Shown here in pieces: positions 37,023 through 49,690 of a stretch of DNA of 64,000 nt; the first letter of the stretch is position 1; every line of letters begins with the position of its first letter. Source of the DNA: Cricetomys ansorgei (taxonomy: Eukaryota > Chordata > Mammalia > Rodentia > Nesomyidae); assembly GCA_026225945.1 (NCBI GenBank), contig JAMJFZ010001816.1:950001-1014000 (forward strand), in the 5' to 3' direction. Position numbers and translations under genes: made by a program. Below the pieces are notes generated by a model. That model made no database searches. It was not told where the DNA came from and saw only the letters and a list, made by a program, of their open reading frames with translations.

Positions 37023-37891
37023 ACACTCATATTATGTTTATATTGAGAAAGCAGAAAGTAGACAGGACCTGGCTAATTCCTATACATTTTTAATAAGTCA
37101 CGTTAAAAACATTCTCTTGCATAGAGAAGTGGTATTAAATTAGAGTATAAAAAATTTCAGTTAAGCAAATAAAATGGCATTTATTTTACAAGAATAAAAA
37201 TGTAATGATTTATAAAATTGATACATGTGCTTCTAGTTATTTTTAATGGTATAATCTAGTCTGTGCTATAAGATTGAAGGTTCTTGCTTCTTTTCAAATA
37301 GAGCAAAGTTTGAGGAAATGGAGTTTTGAAAATTTAAATACTTTAGCATCTCTGTGTAATAATTACTCAGCACATGTGTTATCCCCAATTAATAAACAGA
37401 AAAAAATGCTAGCCAGCAGAAAAGAAGCAAAAAGAAAAAGAACCAACTGACATCTGTCTTTTAGTGTATATCCCTCTGGGATAAATACCAGTTAAAACTA
37501 CTTTTAAAAGAATGACAATAAAATTTTAGCTGCTTCTGAGTTAGTCAAGCTTGTCTTCGTTTTTTGTCCCCGCCCCCCCTTGGGAACCTTAGGAAAAAAA
37601 GAACATGATAAAAACCAAAATTAGTTCTAAGGCAGTGTTTGTTGAACTTGCTCTATCAAGCTAGATCATAGATGGATTTATTTAAATATAGGATTTAAAA
37701 AGGTTTAGGAGAACTTTAGATTCAATCTGGTATTTACCCTATTGAAGCAACCATACTTCCCAGAATAAATCATAATAAAATTACCAAATAATAAATGAAA
37801 AATCATCCAACCAACTCTCATTAGTTGAATAAAATTGATATGAATGGTAGTTATACTACACCAAAGCATAAAATACATGTACTCCTGGCAG
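37023..37891. other. AT-rich DNA, nothing recognised
   Basis: A short C run (CCCCGCCCCCCC) lies near 37569. No gene or repeat recognised. Confidence 0.4.
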
Positions 37892-38024
37892 TCTCCTAAT
37901 TTACTTTTTTATAGAAGAGTGTAAGTTTTATAATTTAATTAGATAGTATGAAAACTTTCTCAGTTATACAAAGAAAGTGAAATATGTTAGAAATAATAAA
38001 TTTACTTATAGGAAAGTACACATT
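37892..38024 (+). repeat. Locally duplicated segment, copy B
   Basis: Direct-repeat partner of 36329-36460. Homology stops sharply at both ends. Confidence 0.85.
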
Positions 38025-38399
38025 AATGGTCATATTAATTTTATGTTTTTTCCCCTTCTGTGATTGAATGGTCTTTTCCTTTCATAGTTTACATTCAGAT
38101 ATAATCTAAACCTTAACTCACAATAATATTCACACATTTGATACCAGCTAATCACTATGTATCATTTTCCAATTATTCCAAATTAGTAATAACATATTAA
38201 CTAAAGCATGAAGTTAACTGACTCTGCTTAAGATACTATACTTGAAAAAGAAAAGGCATATCTTATGTGAGGCCTGTTGGACTTCACAGTGGAAAATCTT
38301 AAATTTATTAAGAGCTATCAATGTCCTTTCCATAATGGAAAATTAGATACTCTTTTATATGGAGTGAACATTTCTCAGTGTTCTAGGTATTTCTGATTT
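38025..38399. other. AT-rich DNA, nothing recognised
   Basis: No signal seen. Confidence 0.4.
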
Positions 38400-38485
38400 T
38401 TCCTTTTTCTTTTCTTTTTTTTTTTTGTGTCTCTAATGCTTACAGTCTAGGGCTTTAGTCTGCTAAGCAACCATGCTACCACCCT
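38400..38485 (-). repeat. ID/B4-type SINE fragment
   Basis: T run (reversed A-tail), then GGGCTTTAGTCTGCTAAGCA and ACCATGCTACCACCC, a diverged reversed ID-like head. Confidence 0.55.
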
Positions 38486-39867
38486 TCTATGTGAATTCCA
38501 ATAGGCCTGACATCAGATATTGCCACTTTCTGTTCTCAAATATAGTTTCTTAAACATTAGCTTCTTCATGTATTAGTTAATATATTATTAGTAATTTATA
38601 GTTAGTGAAAAGAATTTTGAGGGTAAAACACATAGTGATTAGCTAGTACCAAATTCTCACTCTTGTTTTCTGCATTTAGAAATTTATAAGAATTTCTTAT
38701 TTCTTCTTCCTTACTGTGTTAAGTGGTAGGCACTCCAATCATTAGACTTTTAAAAAAAAAATATGACACTGTCATTAATTAGTTGGATAATATTAGTTAA
38801 TATTTTTCAAACTGGTTACAACATTTCAGAAAAAAATAATTTAATTAATAATAATAATATCTTTCATTAATAAAATCAATTAAACTCATTAATTTAATTG
38901 GTAAATTTAAGTCTCTTATAAAGCCTCATAACTTATTTTATATACCTCTATTTAAATAAGAAAATTATATCAATCCCCAAACTTCATCCTCAAAAAATCT
39001 GTCAGTGAGCAAAAATAGCACCAATTATTCTGTTTGTCTTTATTTATTAGGTTGTGCTACACACACAGTATTTGAAGGTACAGAGTTACCTATAACTTTA
39101 AATATCATATTGTTTAAAGTTTAGCATTGCTTTATTAAAATAGCTCCTCAGTGTTCCTCTTTTAGATCCTATCTTCATCTCCTACTCTTCTCTCTTTCAT
39201 CAGACATTTTTCAATTGAATGTTATTGAGGGATGAGAAGACAGAAATCTGACTGCATGCCCCCATTCAGTTTTGTGTCTGTAACAGAATAGAGAGATCCA
39301 TTGATTCAAAACGTCCTAGTTACAAACTCTAAAATCATGAGAATGCACACTAAGAAATGGATCCTACAAAAAGTTTTTCAATAGATCTGAGTTATCATGA
39401 TAATTATCTACTTTTTGAAAGTAATCTGCCACCCTGTTTTCAAAGCCAGCCTGCAACTCTGGGAAGGATTTGGGGAATTGACAGGAATCTTACTATACTT
39501 AAGAAAGCACTGTACATTTGGAATAACAATACATCAGAAATTTAGGCGCCAAGTTGTAACAGAAGATATAAACACAAAACAGGACAAACAATATAAAAAG
39601 AGAAAAAGAGGAGAAGTACAGGGGAGAGAGGAAGAAGGAGAAAGTTGGGAGGGGGCAGTTAATGATAAAGTGTAGAGGTAAAGTAATTATGTTTATAAAT
39701 ATACATATATAGTTTAAATGAAACTTTCTCGTTTGGGCCCCAATGCTTCTTCCAAGAGCCAAATATCACCTACAAAAACTCCAACACCTGATGTGTTGCC
39801 CAAGAGACTCCCAAAAGTTCATAGAATATTGCTATTGCATTTGGGTGAGAAAAATAAAGAGCAGAGA
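38486..39867. other. AT-rich DNA with a purine tract
   Basis: A GA-rich tract at 39597-39659 creates the long open frames on both strands around 39357-39762. Their Arg/Lys/Glu or Phe/Ser/Leu composition reflects that tract, not a gene. Confidence 0.5.
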
Positions 39868-40060
39868 TGGGGCTGGAGAGATAGTTCAGTATTTAAGAGA
39901 GCATATTGCTTCTGCAAGAGTACCATAGTTCTCAGAACCCACTTAGATGGCTCATAACTGCCTGTAATTTGGGTCAAGGAGATCAAATGTCCCCTTCTGG
40001 AATCTAAGGGCGCCTACAATCAAATGTATACATAATTAAAAATAAAATTTTTATTTTTTT
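39868..40060 (+). repeat. B2/B3 SINE
   Basis: Forward copy. Starts GGGGCTGGAGAGATAGTTCA (tRNA-derived head), then AGTTCTCAGAACCCACTTAG, GATGGCTCATAACTGCCTGT, and ends in an A/T-rich AAAATAAAATTTTTATTTTT tail. Confidence 0.93.
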
Positions 40061-41024
40061 AATGTAGCTGTCACACTCACTACTTGAGCAAGAGACTCTG
40101 ATAGCTTTATGTTAAAGATAAAAGTTAAGTATCATGTCCAGGTAATATGAGTATTTTATTTTCATTACTTAAAAATAAGTATGACTATGAACAAACTTGA
40201 ACACAAAGTTACACAAAATCACTTGTTCATATGATTTCAAAAGAAAAAACAGACAAATAATAGATGTTCATTCATACTGTGATTATTATTGTTTTTAAAA
40301 TTAAGTTTACCTTCTACAAAAAAATGTTGTCAGGCTTTATTGGTAAACCTTAATTGAATACAGATATAACACAATGGTCATTTTATGTTACAATTACATC
40401 TAACATAAAGAGTCTATTGAGTTTTCAGATCTAATTGGAATATTGTTGTTGCATTTATAGGACTAACATTAGTAACTTTATTATTGACATAATGAAATAA
40501 AATAAGAATCTTCAGCACAATTAGAAATGGCAGTAATATAATTTCAATATAGCCACTCCCTACTAAAAATCCAGAGGGAATATAGCATTTTATCATAAAT
40601 AAATACAAAATTATTTTAAATAATTGATGAATTTAAGTCATTTCTAGGTTTTAATTTCCAGTATATGTTTAATGGTTACTGGTTTGTTTTAAGAATATAA
40701 GACAAATTCATTAAATACATTTAAAACTGGCCTACATTATTTTGCATTACAGGAAATAATTGTTATTTCCAGGTTGTGATGTTCTCTTCAGCTCTTTCTT
40801 CATTTCATTCCTAGTCATAAGAATATAAATCTCTAGAATCCTGATTTAAAAAAAAATTCCAGCAAAGAACCTGTTCTGTTGTAATATATTAAAATGGACA
40901 GGTATCAGGGTGGTAAATAGCCCGAAAGTGACTCTTAAACCTTCAAATATCATCATCTCTGGAAAGAGATCTTACATCGGATAAGCAAAAAAGACGCATA
41001 GATAGCCTGTAGTCTGTGTATCCC
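40061..41024. other. AT-rich DNA, nothing recognised
   Basis: One chance frame (40414-40608 minus). No repeat recognised. Confidence 0.4.
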
Positions 41025-41951
41025 TGTAGTCTTAGATTCAGGACTGAAGGGAAATTTATTCTTTTCTAATTCAATCCACAGTCCTTAGAGGGTTCCAACC
41101 CCCATACAATCTAATCTTAAGCCTAGAAATAAAAGACTTCAGCATTCCTACAATAACATTTCAACCTCTAAATCTTACTGATGACTGACTTACTCTGTCT
41201 AGCTCCTTCTGAACTCAGAGCTATACTGATCAACTCATTCACTCTTCTGGATTAAACTCTTCTCCAAGACGACTGGTTCAAACTGAACTTCTAAGCTGGC
41301 TTACTGTTTCTGAGCAAACTCTTCTGACTCTGGCAGACTCTGCCTGATTCCTACAACTTTTCTGATTAAACTGCGCTGCTAGGCTTCTAACTGATTCTTG
41401 CTTCCCACCTGATATTTTTTCTTCTTCTGCTGACTCCTCAGATTACTCCTATGTCTCTGCCTCTGACTCCTCAGAATGCTCCTGTGTCTTCTTCTTTGTG
41501 TCTTGATCTCATCCTTTGTCTGCTTCTCTGAGCTGAGAGCCAGCTTTTCTATCATGAGATTTGGGTGGTTCTCACTCTGACTCACTCTGCAAACTCTTCC
41601 TCTGATTTGTCACTTTGCCTGCCCTTCAGTTTGCCTCATCTCAGAGGTCACTTCCTGTCTGATACTGACTCTTTCTTAGCTCTGCTTCCTTTGTCTGCTT
41701 CTGTTTTCAGATTAAAGATGTGTGCTATCACTGCTTTTTGAATACTGGGATTAAAGGTGTGCACTAATATTCTTTCTACATTCAATCTGGTCCACATAGG
41801 ACTCTGAATGTGATTCCTTCATATTGACACAGGATGTCTTCATATACACCCTTGGATTTGATCTCTTCTGAGTTACCACACAGGCCTTTCAATGTGATCC
41901 TTTCCTAGAGCAGCCATGTTGCTGAATTAAATGATTAAATATTCCTCTACA
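41025..41951 (-). mobile_element. LTR-like element, copy 3
   Basis: Same family as 6044-7101. It starts TGTAGTCTTAGATTCAGGAC and ends GATTAAATATTCCTCTACA on the plus strand. On the minus strand it carries AATAAA (plus-strand TTTATT at 41055-41060), about 30 bases from the 3' LTR end. Two GATTAAAG units start at 41710 and 41749. Interior landmarks GAACTCAGAGCTATACTGAT and TTTGTCACTTTGCCTGCCC are shared. No clear target duplication was found. The 68-codon minus frame inside it is CT-rich LTR sequence. Confidence 0.78.
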
Positions 41952-42156
41952 GTCACCCACAAATCCATCTTTCCTTGTTTATAGGCTATGGCTATATGGT
42001 TCAATTCAAAATGGGGAAAAAAAACAAATAAAAAAACAATCAAAAACGTGAACACTATCATCAGCCTAATTGTGAAGAAGTTGTCATAAAGTGGTCCTTA
42101 GAAATTATCCACAGATGTATAAGAGGAATCAATGCTAAATCTGTTTTCTAGGAGAT

Positions 42157-42158
<2 letters not shown>

Positions 42159-42250
<92 letters not shown>
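42159..42250. repeat. Compound (AT)26(AC)20 microsatellite
   Basis: 52 bases of AT repeats pass without a break into 40 bases of AC repeats. Confidence 0.97.
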
Positions 42251-42252
<2 letters not shown>

Positions 42253-43199
42253 TTTAATGTGAGTGCATATGTATTAATATTGATGGCATATCTACGAAGG
42301 GTATGTATGCATATGTGTTTACATACTTAGTCATATGCTTTTGAGAAAATGCTTTTGATTTGAATTTCTTACTAAATTGAATTGCGTTTGGGAATTTTAT
42401 TGTGAAGAATGTATAGCAGAGATCCTCTGAAGCCATATCATTATATATAGCATATTCTAATTCAGACTCACTCCTTAAGGCAGTAAGCTAAATGTGGTAG
42501 AATGATTCAAACTACTTTGTTTAACACTTACTCTAACTGAGTAAGATTAGCTTGCTAGATATATCCTTCCTACAATGACTAAATAAGTCCTAAATTGCTA
42601 AATAATTCATTAGACTTTAACAGCTTTAATGCAGTAAAAGCAAATGCTTCATTCTAGTTTCTATGACTAGCATTGTTTGCTTTTGAACAAAATAGAAAAT
42701 TACACAGTTCATTTTATCGACAGCCAATTTACTGTTGCTTTTGAAAGAGCAATGGAAATTAAACATGAAAAGCAACACATCTTATGCAAAGCTCTAATGC
42801 ATAACTATGTAAGACAATATTGTACAAGAAAAACACACTGTACATAATAGTCAGTGTAATATGTAGCAGTCAATAGTATAAGAGTTTCAATCGGCATATG
42901 ACCACATATGAGACTATATGTTGGGAACATGTTTATATCTTTTCTGTAATTTTCTTTAAATAATCCATAGACAAACTAAGTCTGTGGTGATCTGATATTA
43001 ATTTCAATTTCTCATGAGTTTATAATAGCTCCAATGCTACCCATGGCTTTACATGTAAATAGTATGGTTCAGATATATAAAAGAGGGATGAAATGGAAAG
43101 ATACACTCAATCTAAGGCAATGCTGGTATGTTCTCAAAGGACCAGTTGAGAAAGCATTCACATCTCTATTTAAGCTCACAGCAGGGAAATTCCAGCATG
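42251..43199. other. AT-rich DNA, nothing recognised
   Basis: Chance frames at 42254-42436 and 43034-43219 only. The latter may already be in L1 3'-end sequence. Confidence 0.4.
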
Positions 43200-43525
43200 A
43201 AAAGGGTAGGTGGTCATAAAGCCCTACCCCCAGCTAAGAATTCTTGGTAACTCTTGGAAACTTTGTTCCAGAAGCAGGAGAGTTGATATTCCTTAAGAAT
43301 GTGTCCCCTGGTAGTCCAACCATGTTCCAGTTGATGACCTCCCCCAAGAATAAATATGTATGGCTAATTGGAGCAGATAGCATAAAAAAATGAGGACACA
43401 GAATTGTGTGTGTGTGTGTGTGTGTAATGGGGTGAGTCTGGGGAGATCTGGAAGATGGGAAAGATTATGGTCAAAATATAATTTGTAAAATTCTCAGGGA
43501 ATTAATACAAATGTATTTAAAAAGA
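43200..43525 (+). repeat. Rodent L1 3'-UTR-type sequence
   Basis: CCTGGTAGTCCAACCATGTT, GATGACCTCCCCCAAGAATA, GGCTAATTGGAGCAGATAGC and a TG run are followed by GGTCAAAATATAATTTGTAA, AAATTCTCAGGGAATTAATA and an A-rich end. This order is characteristic of the 3' end of old rodent L1/Lx elements. Confidence 0.65.
43405..43425. repeat. (TG)n microsatellite
   Basis: Short pure TG run inside the L1 3'-end sequence. Confidence 0.9.
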
Positions 43526-44989
43526 GTAGTGGTATATAAATTCAAATAATCTTCTTTAATCATTGAGATTTGATGCAGTGCCAACTTTTAAATGACTAAT
43601 ATTCAATGAATGCTACATAATGTTTGATGTTATGTTATACATTTAACATAGGCTATCACGTATATTCTTGATGATCCAGTGAGGATGTTTCTTTTTATTT
43701 CTCACATTTTGTGACCAAGGTAATGAAAAACAAATTATGTACAAAAAATGTACTATGAGGCACATAAAGTCACAGGTAGAAGACTGAGTGAGAAGAGAGC
43801 AATATTTTTTTCAACTCCCTATGCATGGTTTATTTATTCATGTATGGGTCATGGAGCACATTCACTACAGGTCCTATGTGGAAGTCAAAGGAAAGCTTGT
43901 GTAAGTCAGTCTTGTCTTCCCGCCATGTGTATCTGGGTGACAAAACAAATGTTTTTGGACTGGATTACATATTCTCAAATTTTCCAAAACCTATAGACTC
44001 TCACATAAAAGCCATTGGATATTTTAAATGGCCTTTGAAAAACAGTTAATTAGTTGCATTCAGAAATGTTCTTACTTCTAGTGATTTTATTTTAGGACTA
44101 TATTTTACTTATTTTTTAAGAGTCGAATTAGGAATGCTTAAAATTTGATAGACTATATTTTATCGGTGCACATTTTTATTCAGTGTGTAATCGAATTTAA
44201 ATGTTTGAATACATCATGTGAGTCAAAAAGAGATAGAACCACTATTAATATTTACTAGTGTGATGTGAATATAGTGTCTAGTTACCGAATAAAAAGCATT
44301 TAATTTTCTAATTCACTTACTATCCTAGGAGTCAGATAACAAGGACCAAAGCTGTAGAACAGAAAATATTACCTTTTATATAAAGACAACCTTTGTGATT
44401 TTGAATGCCAAATTTAAAACAAAAATAACATGTGGTGCGGCCTCTTCCAAAAACAGAATGCCTAAAAGAGTCACCTCAAGACAAGGAGTGCAGATTTTTT
44501 TTTAAAAAGAACTAAAGTAAAAATCAGTAACAAAGCAAAATTAACAAGTCAATACACTTGAAGAATTACAAGGTCATTCTAGGCAAATAAAGTATCCCTT
44601 TTGTCTTCTTTTCTTATTTTCATGAAGTCTTGGAAATCAAAAAATAAAAACAGGAATACCTAGAAGCTCAATTCTCAGTGTAGTAATAAGGGCACAAATA
44701 TCGATGTAAATGCTTCGTGTACATTTTAAAACACACAAGGGAAAATATTAGTTATTCTGTGCTGGTGCTTATGTCTCCCGAATTCAAGCTGTGCAAACTG
44801 CCAACAAGGCACAGGTGCATCAAAGATGAGCAGGTGAAAGGAATAAAATGTTATTGTGGAGAAAATATTATCTTTGTCCATTACACATATACCTTAGGAC
44901 AGATTAGCACATCTGTTATATATTTACTAGAGCTACAAGTTTATGTGAGCAAGTTTTATTAAAATGTAAATCCAAATATAATTTATTTT
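43526..44989. other. AT-rich DNA, possible MIR remnant
   Basis: 43625-43735 (for example TTCTTGATGATCCAGTGAGG) weakly resembles a MIR core. Overlapping frames at 43748-44049 and 44717-44962 show no domain. Confidence 0.35.
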
Positions 44990-45068
44990 TGCCTAGCATT
45001 AGAATCAAACGTAGGGCCTCATGCATGGTAGCAAACAGCTTAACGACTGAGCTATACCCTTACCCCAA
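44990..45068 (-). repeat. ID/B4-type SINE fragment
   Basis: GAATCAAACGTAGGGCCTCA, GCATGGTAGCAAACAGCTTA and ACGACTGAGCTATACCCTTA form a reversed ID-like head. Confidence 0.75.
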
Positions 45069-46944
45069 ATTTAATTTTGCATCTTCCAGAAATATGTGGA
45101 TGTTGTACAGTAGTCACAATGTTGTGTACAGTTTGATAAATACATGGTAATTAATTTCCATGATTCTTATACTGGGGATAAGATTAAGCTATTATATCAA
45201 TCTAAGCTTTTATATTGAACACTTAAGACAGTGCACAGTTTGAATTCTATGCTTTTTAAATAATATTATATTGTTATTTTCATTTTGTTTGTGTCTCTCC
45301 ACAAGTTACCCTGATTTGCAGCTCCTCTATTTGTTTATCGTACTTTGAAATAAGAATTGCTATCTTAATAAAATAGACATTAGGCAACTGAGAGTGTATT
45401 TAAAGATCCATGAGCTCCAAATCTTAAACTGAAAAATGTATAATTTTACTTATTCTATTTTTAAAAACTAATTCAATCCTCATCCTCAAACATTTAAAAT
45501 TTTCATTTTTCAGAGAAAATGTAACTACAAATTAATGAAAGTTTGCATTGTGAATTGAAAATGAGACTGAGACTGTCCTTTGAAAAGGGGATTGACAGAA
45601 TCCCAAAACTCTTTAACATCTGTCATCACATGTTTGGTAAATTTTGAGAAGTCATTAGGGTTCTCTGAATTATTTTGAGTTATTTGATTTAGGAGTACTT
45701 AATACACATGCATACTCAACCACATTAATAATGTACCTAAAAGATCATGTGTAATTTTCAACTAAAATCAACTTTGTATTTAGTGTATAAATGTTAATTT
45801 TAGTAAATTTAGGTAACCTAGATGTAAAAAGAAATGTTAAGACTATATGCCATTTTAGAAACTATTTTCATGTATCTGTACATTTTTACATACACCATAC
45901 GCATTTACCTTTTCACCATATGACTCTTTTATCTTGTTTGACTTATTGTCTAACTCTTCAAGACTTTCCAATTTTTGATGTGTTTCATTATATTAATGTA
46001 CATAAAAATAATTACTTTGATCATATCCATGTCCTCTATTCAGATTTTAATTTAAAAAATTCAGTTCACAAAATCAAAAATCATGTATGATCAATTTGAC
46101 TTAGAAAAAAATGTACCTTTTCTGAGTGTACCAAGATTTGCCCAGTGTCCAAATTACTGGGTTTCATATCCATATTCAAAGCTGGATGGAAAAATAGGAA
46201 GCATATTGCCACAGATTTGTTAATGAAATATTTTCTATGAAAACTTCTATATAATTAAATGTAGTAGAAATTCAGACACATCAAATGCAATTTTCAGAGA
46301 AATCAGTTCTTTTATTTTGAAAACAAGTTCATTAAGAAATAGATTGTGCAGAAAAGAAGCCTCAAAACTTTATAAAAATAATTTTGTAAAACAATAACTC
46401 AAATGGATATTATATTTTCCTATGTCCCCTGGTGCACTATTATTTTTAACTACTTATTGTGGCTCATTAAACCAAGTTTAAGAACTGCTGATGGAACATA
46501 ATCATCAAATGACTTTGTTAAAGACCCGATGTCCTATTCTGATGAATACTTACTTGATCTTTCCACTTGTTATATCTCAGTTGTTTAACTCTCACTCAGG
46601 TCTGTTGTATTTTCTAGTATATCTCTAGTAAGTTTTCCTTTTAAATTGTCATTTATCTTCTACTTTTCCTGGTTGCAATTTAGTTAATTTTAATAATCTT
46701 TCTAATATTTAGAATGATGAAGTTTCCTCAATTTTCACTCTCTTTGGACTCTGTCATATTCATATAGGAATCTAGAAATTGAGATGAAGTCAACATGAAT
46801 GTGAAGTCCTCACTCTTCGAACTAACATTTGTCATATTATATTGCAGGTAAATTTGGCAAAAATGTTTGTTTCTCTGGCATTCTATCCAAACTCTATGTA
46901 GAATTACAAACTGAAAAAGAAAAGATTAAAATTTTTATTTGGTT
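45069..46944. other. AT-rich DNA, nothing recognised
   Basis: The 99-codon frame at 45791-46090 is His/Tyr/Phe-rich, has no recognised domain and looks like chance. Confidence 0.4.
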
Positions 46945-47050
46945 TTTAGAGAGGTAAAAATGGCTAAAACAGCAAAGACCTTTGGCACAAGCTTGATCTA
47001 AGTTCAATTCCCAGTACCATGTCATGTCTGGTTCTGTAAATCCAGTAAAG
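46945..47050 (+). repeat. Probable degraded B2/B3 SINE head
   Basis: TTAGAGAGGTAAAAATGGCT, GATCTAAGTTCAATTCCCAG and AGTACCATGTCATGTCTG resemble a diverged tRNA-derived head (A box, then B box GTTCAATTCC). Confidence 0.55.
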
Positions 47051-47099
47051 AATACATGACTGGGGAAGTCATAGGCCCTAGAAGAGAAATGGTTACTGT

Positions 47100-47270
47100 T
47101 TAGCTAAATTGGGATATCATCAAACGGCCTTCTAAATATCTAAACTGATACAAAAGCTACTCACAGCTATAATCAGAACAGTCACTTTACAGTAAATACT
47201 GGTGAATGCAGAGACTCATGGCTTCTCAAGATGTTGAAAATGAGTAATGACTGAGTGCTCAGCAAGACAT
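47100..47270 (+). repeat. Dispersed repeat G, uninterrupted copy
   Basis: TTTAGCTAAATTGGGATATC, ATCATCAAACGGCCTTCTAA and GTGAATGCAGAGACTCATGG align with the two halves that flank the provirus at 57364-57399 and 60229-60330. It therefore shows the approximate empty arrangement of the repeat into which the provirus inserted. Confidence 0.65.
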
Positions 47271-48934
47271 TAATGTACATCCCTGAAAAGAGGCTATTTT
47301 AATCTGGCATACCCACAGAAAGCAGGAAATATAACATGAAAATTAGCCCTAGTCTTTTCTTTCAACAAGGCAAACTTACCTCTTTGAACACCATGGAGCC
47401 CAGAGAAAAGACTTTATGTATCCAATTTTCAACCAATGTCTTAATTGGACACTCTGAATGTTTTTTGTTAGTCTTGTCTCCATGGGTGAAGCAAATATTT
47501 AATGGCTTTCATCATCTAGCTCTTTGTCTTCATGATCATAGTCCTGGTGGAATGGGAATTTCTTGATGATCAAGAAAACACTGTAGTTGTATGCCTACTG
47601 TATGGAATCATCAATAGAGACAAAGGGTTATATTCATCAGTACAACACTTCCAGACCTCTGCAGAAGGGACCGCCATCCTGGCCAGCACCATACTGGATA
47701 GCAGAACCATAAGCATTGAAGCTCAGGTATTTTTATTAAGATCTCCTGAGATGTTCTAATGATAGCATGTGCAGATTATAACCAATCAAAGATCTCCCTC
47801 ATAAATCCAACATGGGCAGACAATACAAAATGCCAAGACCTACACAGTCCCTCACCCAACAGTGCACCAAAAAATTATTTTATACTTAACTTAAAAATAT
47901 ATTTAAAAATAAACTCCCACAACATACGGCTGATAATCTGCATCTCTCATTTAATCTCTAGGTCATTTACTCAATGTGACTTCTTGCTACAAAAAATAGT
48001 ATTACGTAATATTTTTTTTTTTTTATTTTGAGGTCCTAATAAGACAACACTATGAGGTTAAACCAATCACACAGAAAATGATGCAGTCAAAAGATGCTCA
48101 ATACAATACAGTGTATGAGAATGCTTGCTGTCATAAAAGGGTGTACAAAGTTCTATACTATACTCTTTGCATAAGAAAGACTACAATCTAAAACAAAATA
48201 TATTAAATACATAATTGAGCAATATGATCATTTATTATAATTATCAAATATCTTACAATATCCATGTGATAGTCAATCAACATTGGCAACTCTACTAGAT
48301 TTGGAGTCACATAAGAGATTGGTGAATTGGTGATTGGGCATTTCCCCCATATAATTAACTGAACAGACAGATGCACAATTCAAGGAATGGAGACCCAGGG
48401 AGAATAAAAGGGAAAAAGAAGAAAGCCAGGATGTTACCAGCATTCTTCACTTCTCTACTTCCTGGGCTCCAAATATATGAATTACTTTAACACTTATTCT
48501 ATGGTGGACTGATTCCTCTCGAATTTTGAACCAAAGCAAATAAATGTAAGCATGTTGTCAAAATGATGAAAACAATAACCTGTATGATACAAAATTATAT
48601 AGTTATACTTTGATTGATCTGGTAGCCTGGGAAGCTTCTTTATACCAGTATCACCATCAACATATGAGTGATTTGCAGGACTTCATTGCTGCTAGGGCTA
48701 TGATGTCAATTGTCAGTAAAAATATGTGGGGTCTATCATGTTATTATATGGAGCCACAATTATACGTGTGGCCAATCTTTGAACAAAAATCATTTTGATA
48801 CAATTCTGGACTATTATTAAAAGATATATGTAGCCCTACTATATTATTTTATGCATTTATTCATTTTGTAACAGTTTATTAAATACTTATAAGAACTTTG
48901 GAAAAAGTCATTTGTTCATGAAATCAGGTATATG
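47271..48934. other. Unassigned DNA
   Basis: Holds three chance-length plus-strand frames in succession (47336-47566, 47532-47759, 47759-48031) and one at 48610-48798. Their products do not resemble a known family, and no splice structure links them. Confidence 0.4.
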
Positions 48935-49262
48935 ACTGTTGTGATTTGATTGTGAAATGTTCCCATGGGCTCAACTGTTTTAACATATGATTCCCAGCTG
49001 GGGGCACTGTATGGAACCCTCAAGGTAATGGAGGATCACTAGAGGAAGTATGTCAGTAGAGATGACCCCACTTGTTCTCCCTTAAATATGGATACAAATT
49101 GTTCAATCTGACTGCTACTCTTGTGGCCATAGTTTTCTCACAAATTTCCATGTTTTCCCACCACAATGGACTCTTGTAATTATAAACCAAAATTAACCCA
49201 CTCCCCTTAGTCGTTTATGTCAGGATGCTTTATCTCATCACAACAATAGAAAAGAATCTGAT
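48935..49262 (+). repeat. Dispersed rodent repeat F, copy 2
   Basis: TTGTGATTTGATTGTGAAAT, CCATGGGCTCAACTG, TTCCCAGCTGGGGGCACTGT, AGAGGAAGTATGTCAGTAGA, TTTATGTCAGGATGCTTTAT and CACAACAATAGAAAAGAATC follow the same order as 20686-21020. Confidence 0.7.
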
Positions 49263-49385
49263 ACAATTGCATCCGTACATATTAAGAATTATTTTTGATG
49301 CTTATAAAAATATCCATGAATAGATATTGTGGATGAACATAAAACAGGAATGTTTAACACAAGTGTAATAATGAATATTTCTAAC

Positions 49386-49600
49386 TTTGTGTCATGGTGG
49401 AGGCAGGAGCATGTATAACTACAAAAGAAGTTCATAGAAACTTATTGTCCAGCCAGTCTAGCTGATTGGTGAGCACCCAATTTAATAAAAGACCCTGTCT
49501 CAAAAGGTAAGCTAGATAGTAATGAAGAAAGGAACCTGAAATGGACCCCTAGCCTCCAAAATATAATCACACATACATGTGAGACCACATAATACCTGCC
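49386..49600 (+). repeat. SINE 3' part (ID/B4/RSINE-like)
   Basis: AGCTGATTGGTGAGCACCCA, AAAAGACCCTGTCTCAAAAG and ATGGACCCCTAGCCTCCAAA are typical of the 3' half of a composite rodent SINE. A CA-rich tract follows. Confidence 0.6.
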
Positions 49601-49616
49601 CACAAACATGAAATAA

Positions 49617-49690
49617 ACACACATAAACACACACACATACTCACCCATCACACACACACACACACTCTCTCTCACACACACACACACACC
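49617..49690. repeat. Impure (CA)n microsatellite
   Basis: CA runs interrupted by TACTCACCCATCA and CTCTCTCT. The 107-codon minus frame across it is repeat translation. Confidence 0.9.

Noticed and set aside
39357..39762. Several overlapping frames on both strands
   Set aside because: Created by the GA-rich purine tract, which lacks stops. Composition is biased and no domain is recognised.
41018..41957. Target duplication for LTR copy 3 (GTATCC versus GTCACC)
   Set aside because: The flanking hexamers do not match, even allowing other start positions.
45791..46090. 99-codon plus-strand frame
   Set aside because: AT-driven Phe/Tyr/His/Asn composition with no domain. Expected by chance in 64 kb.
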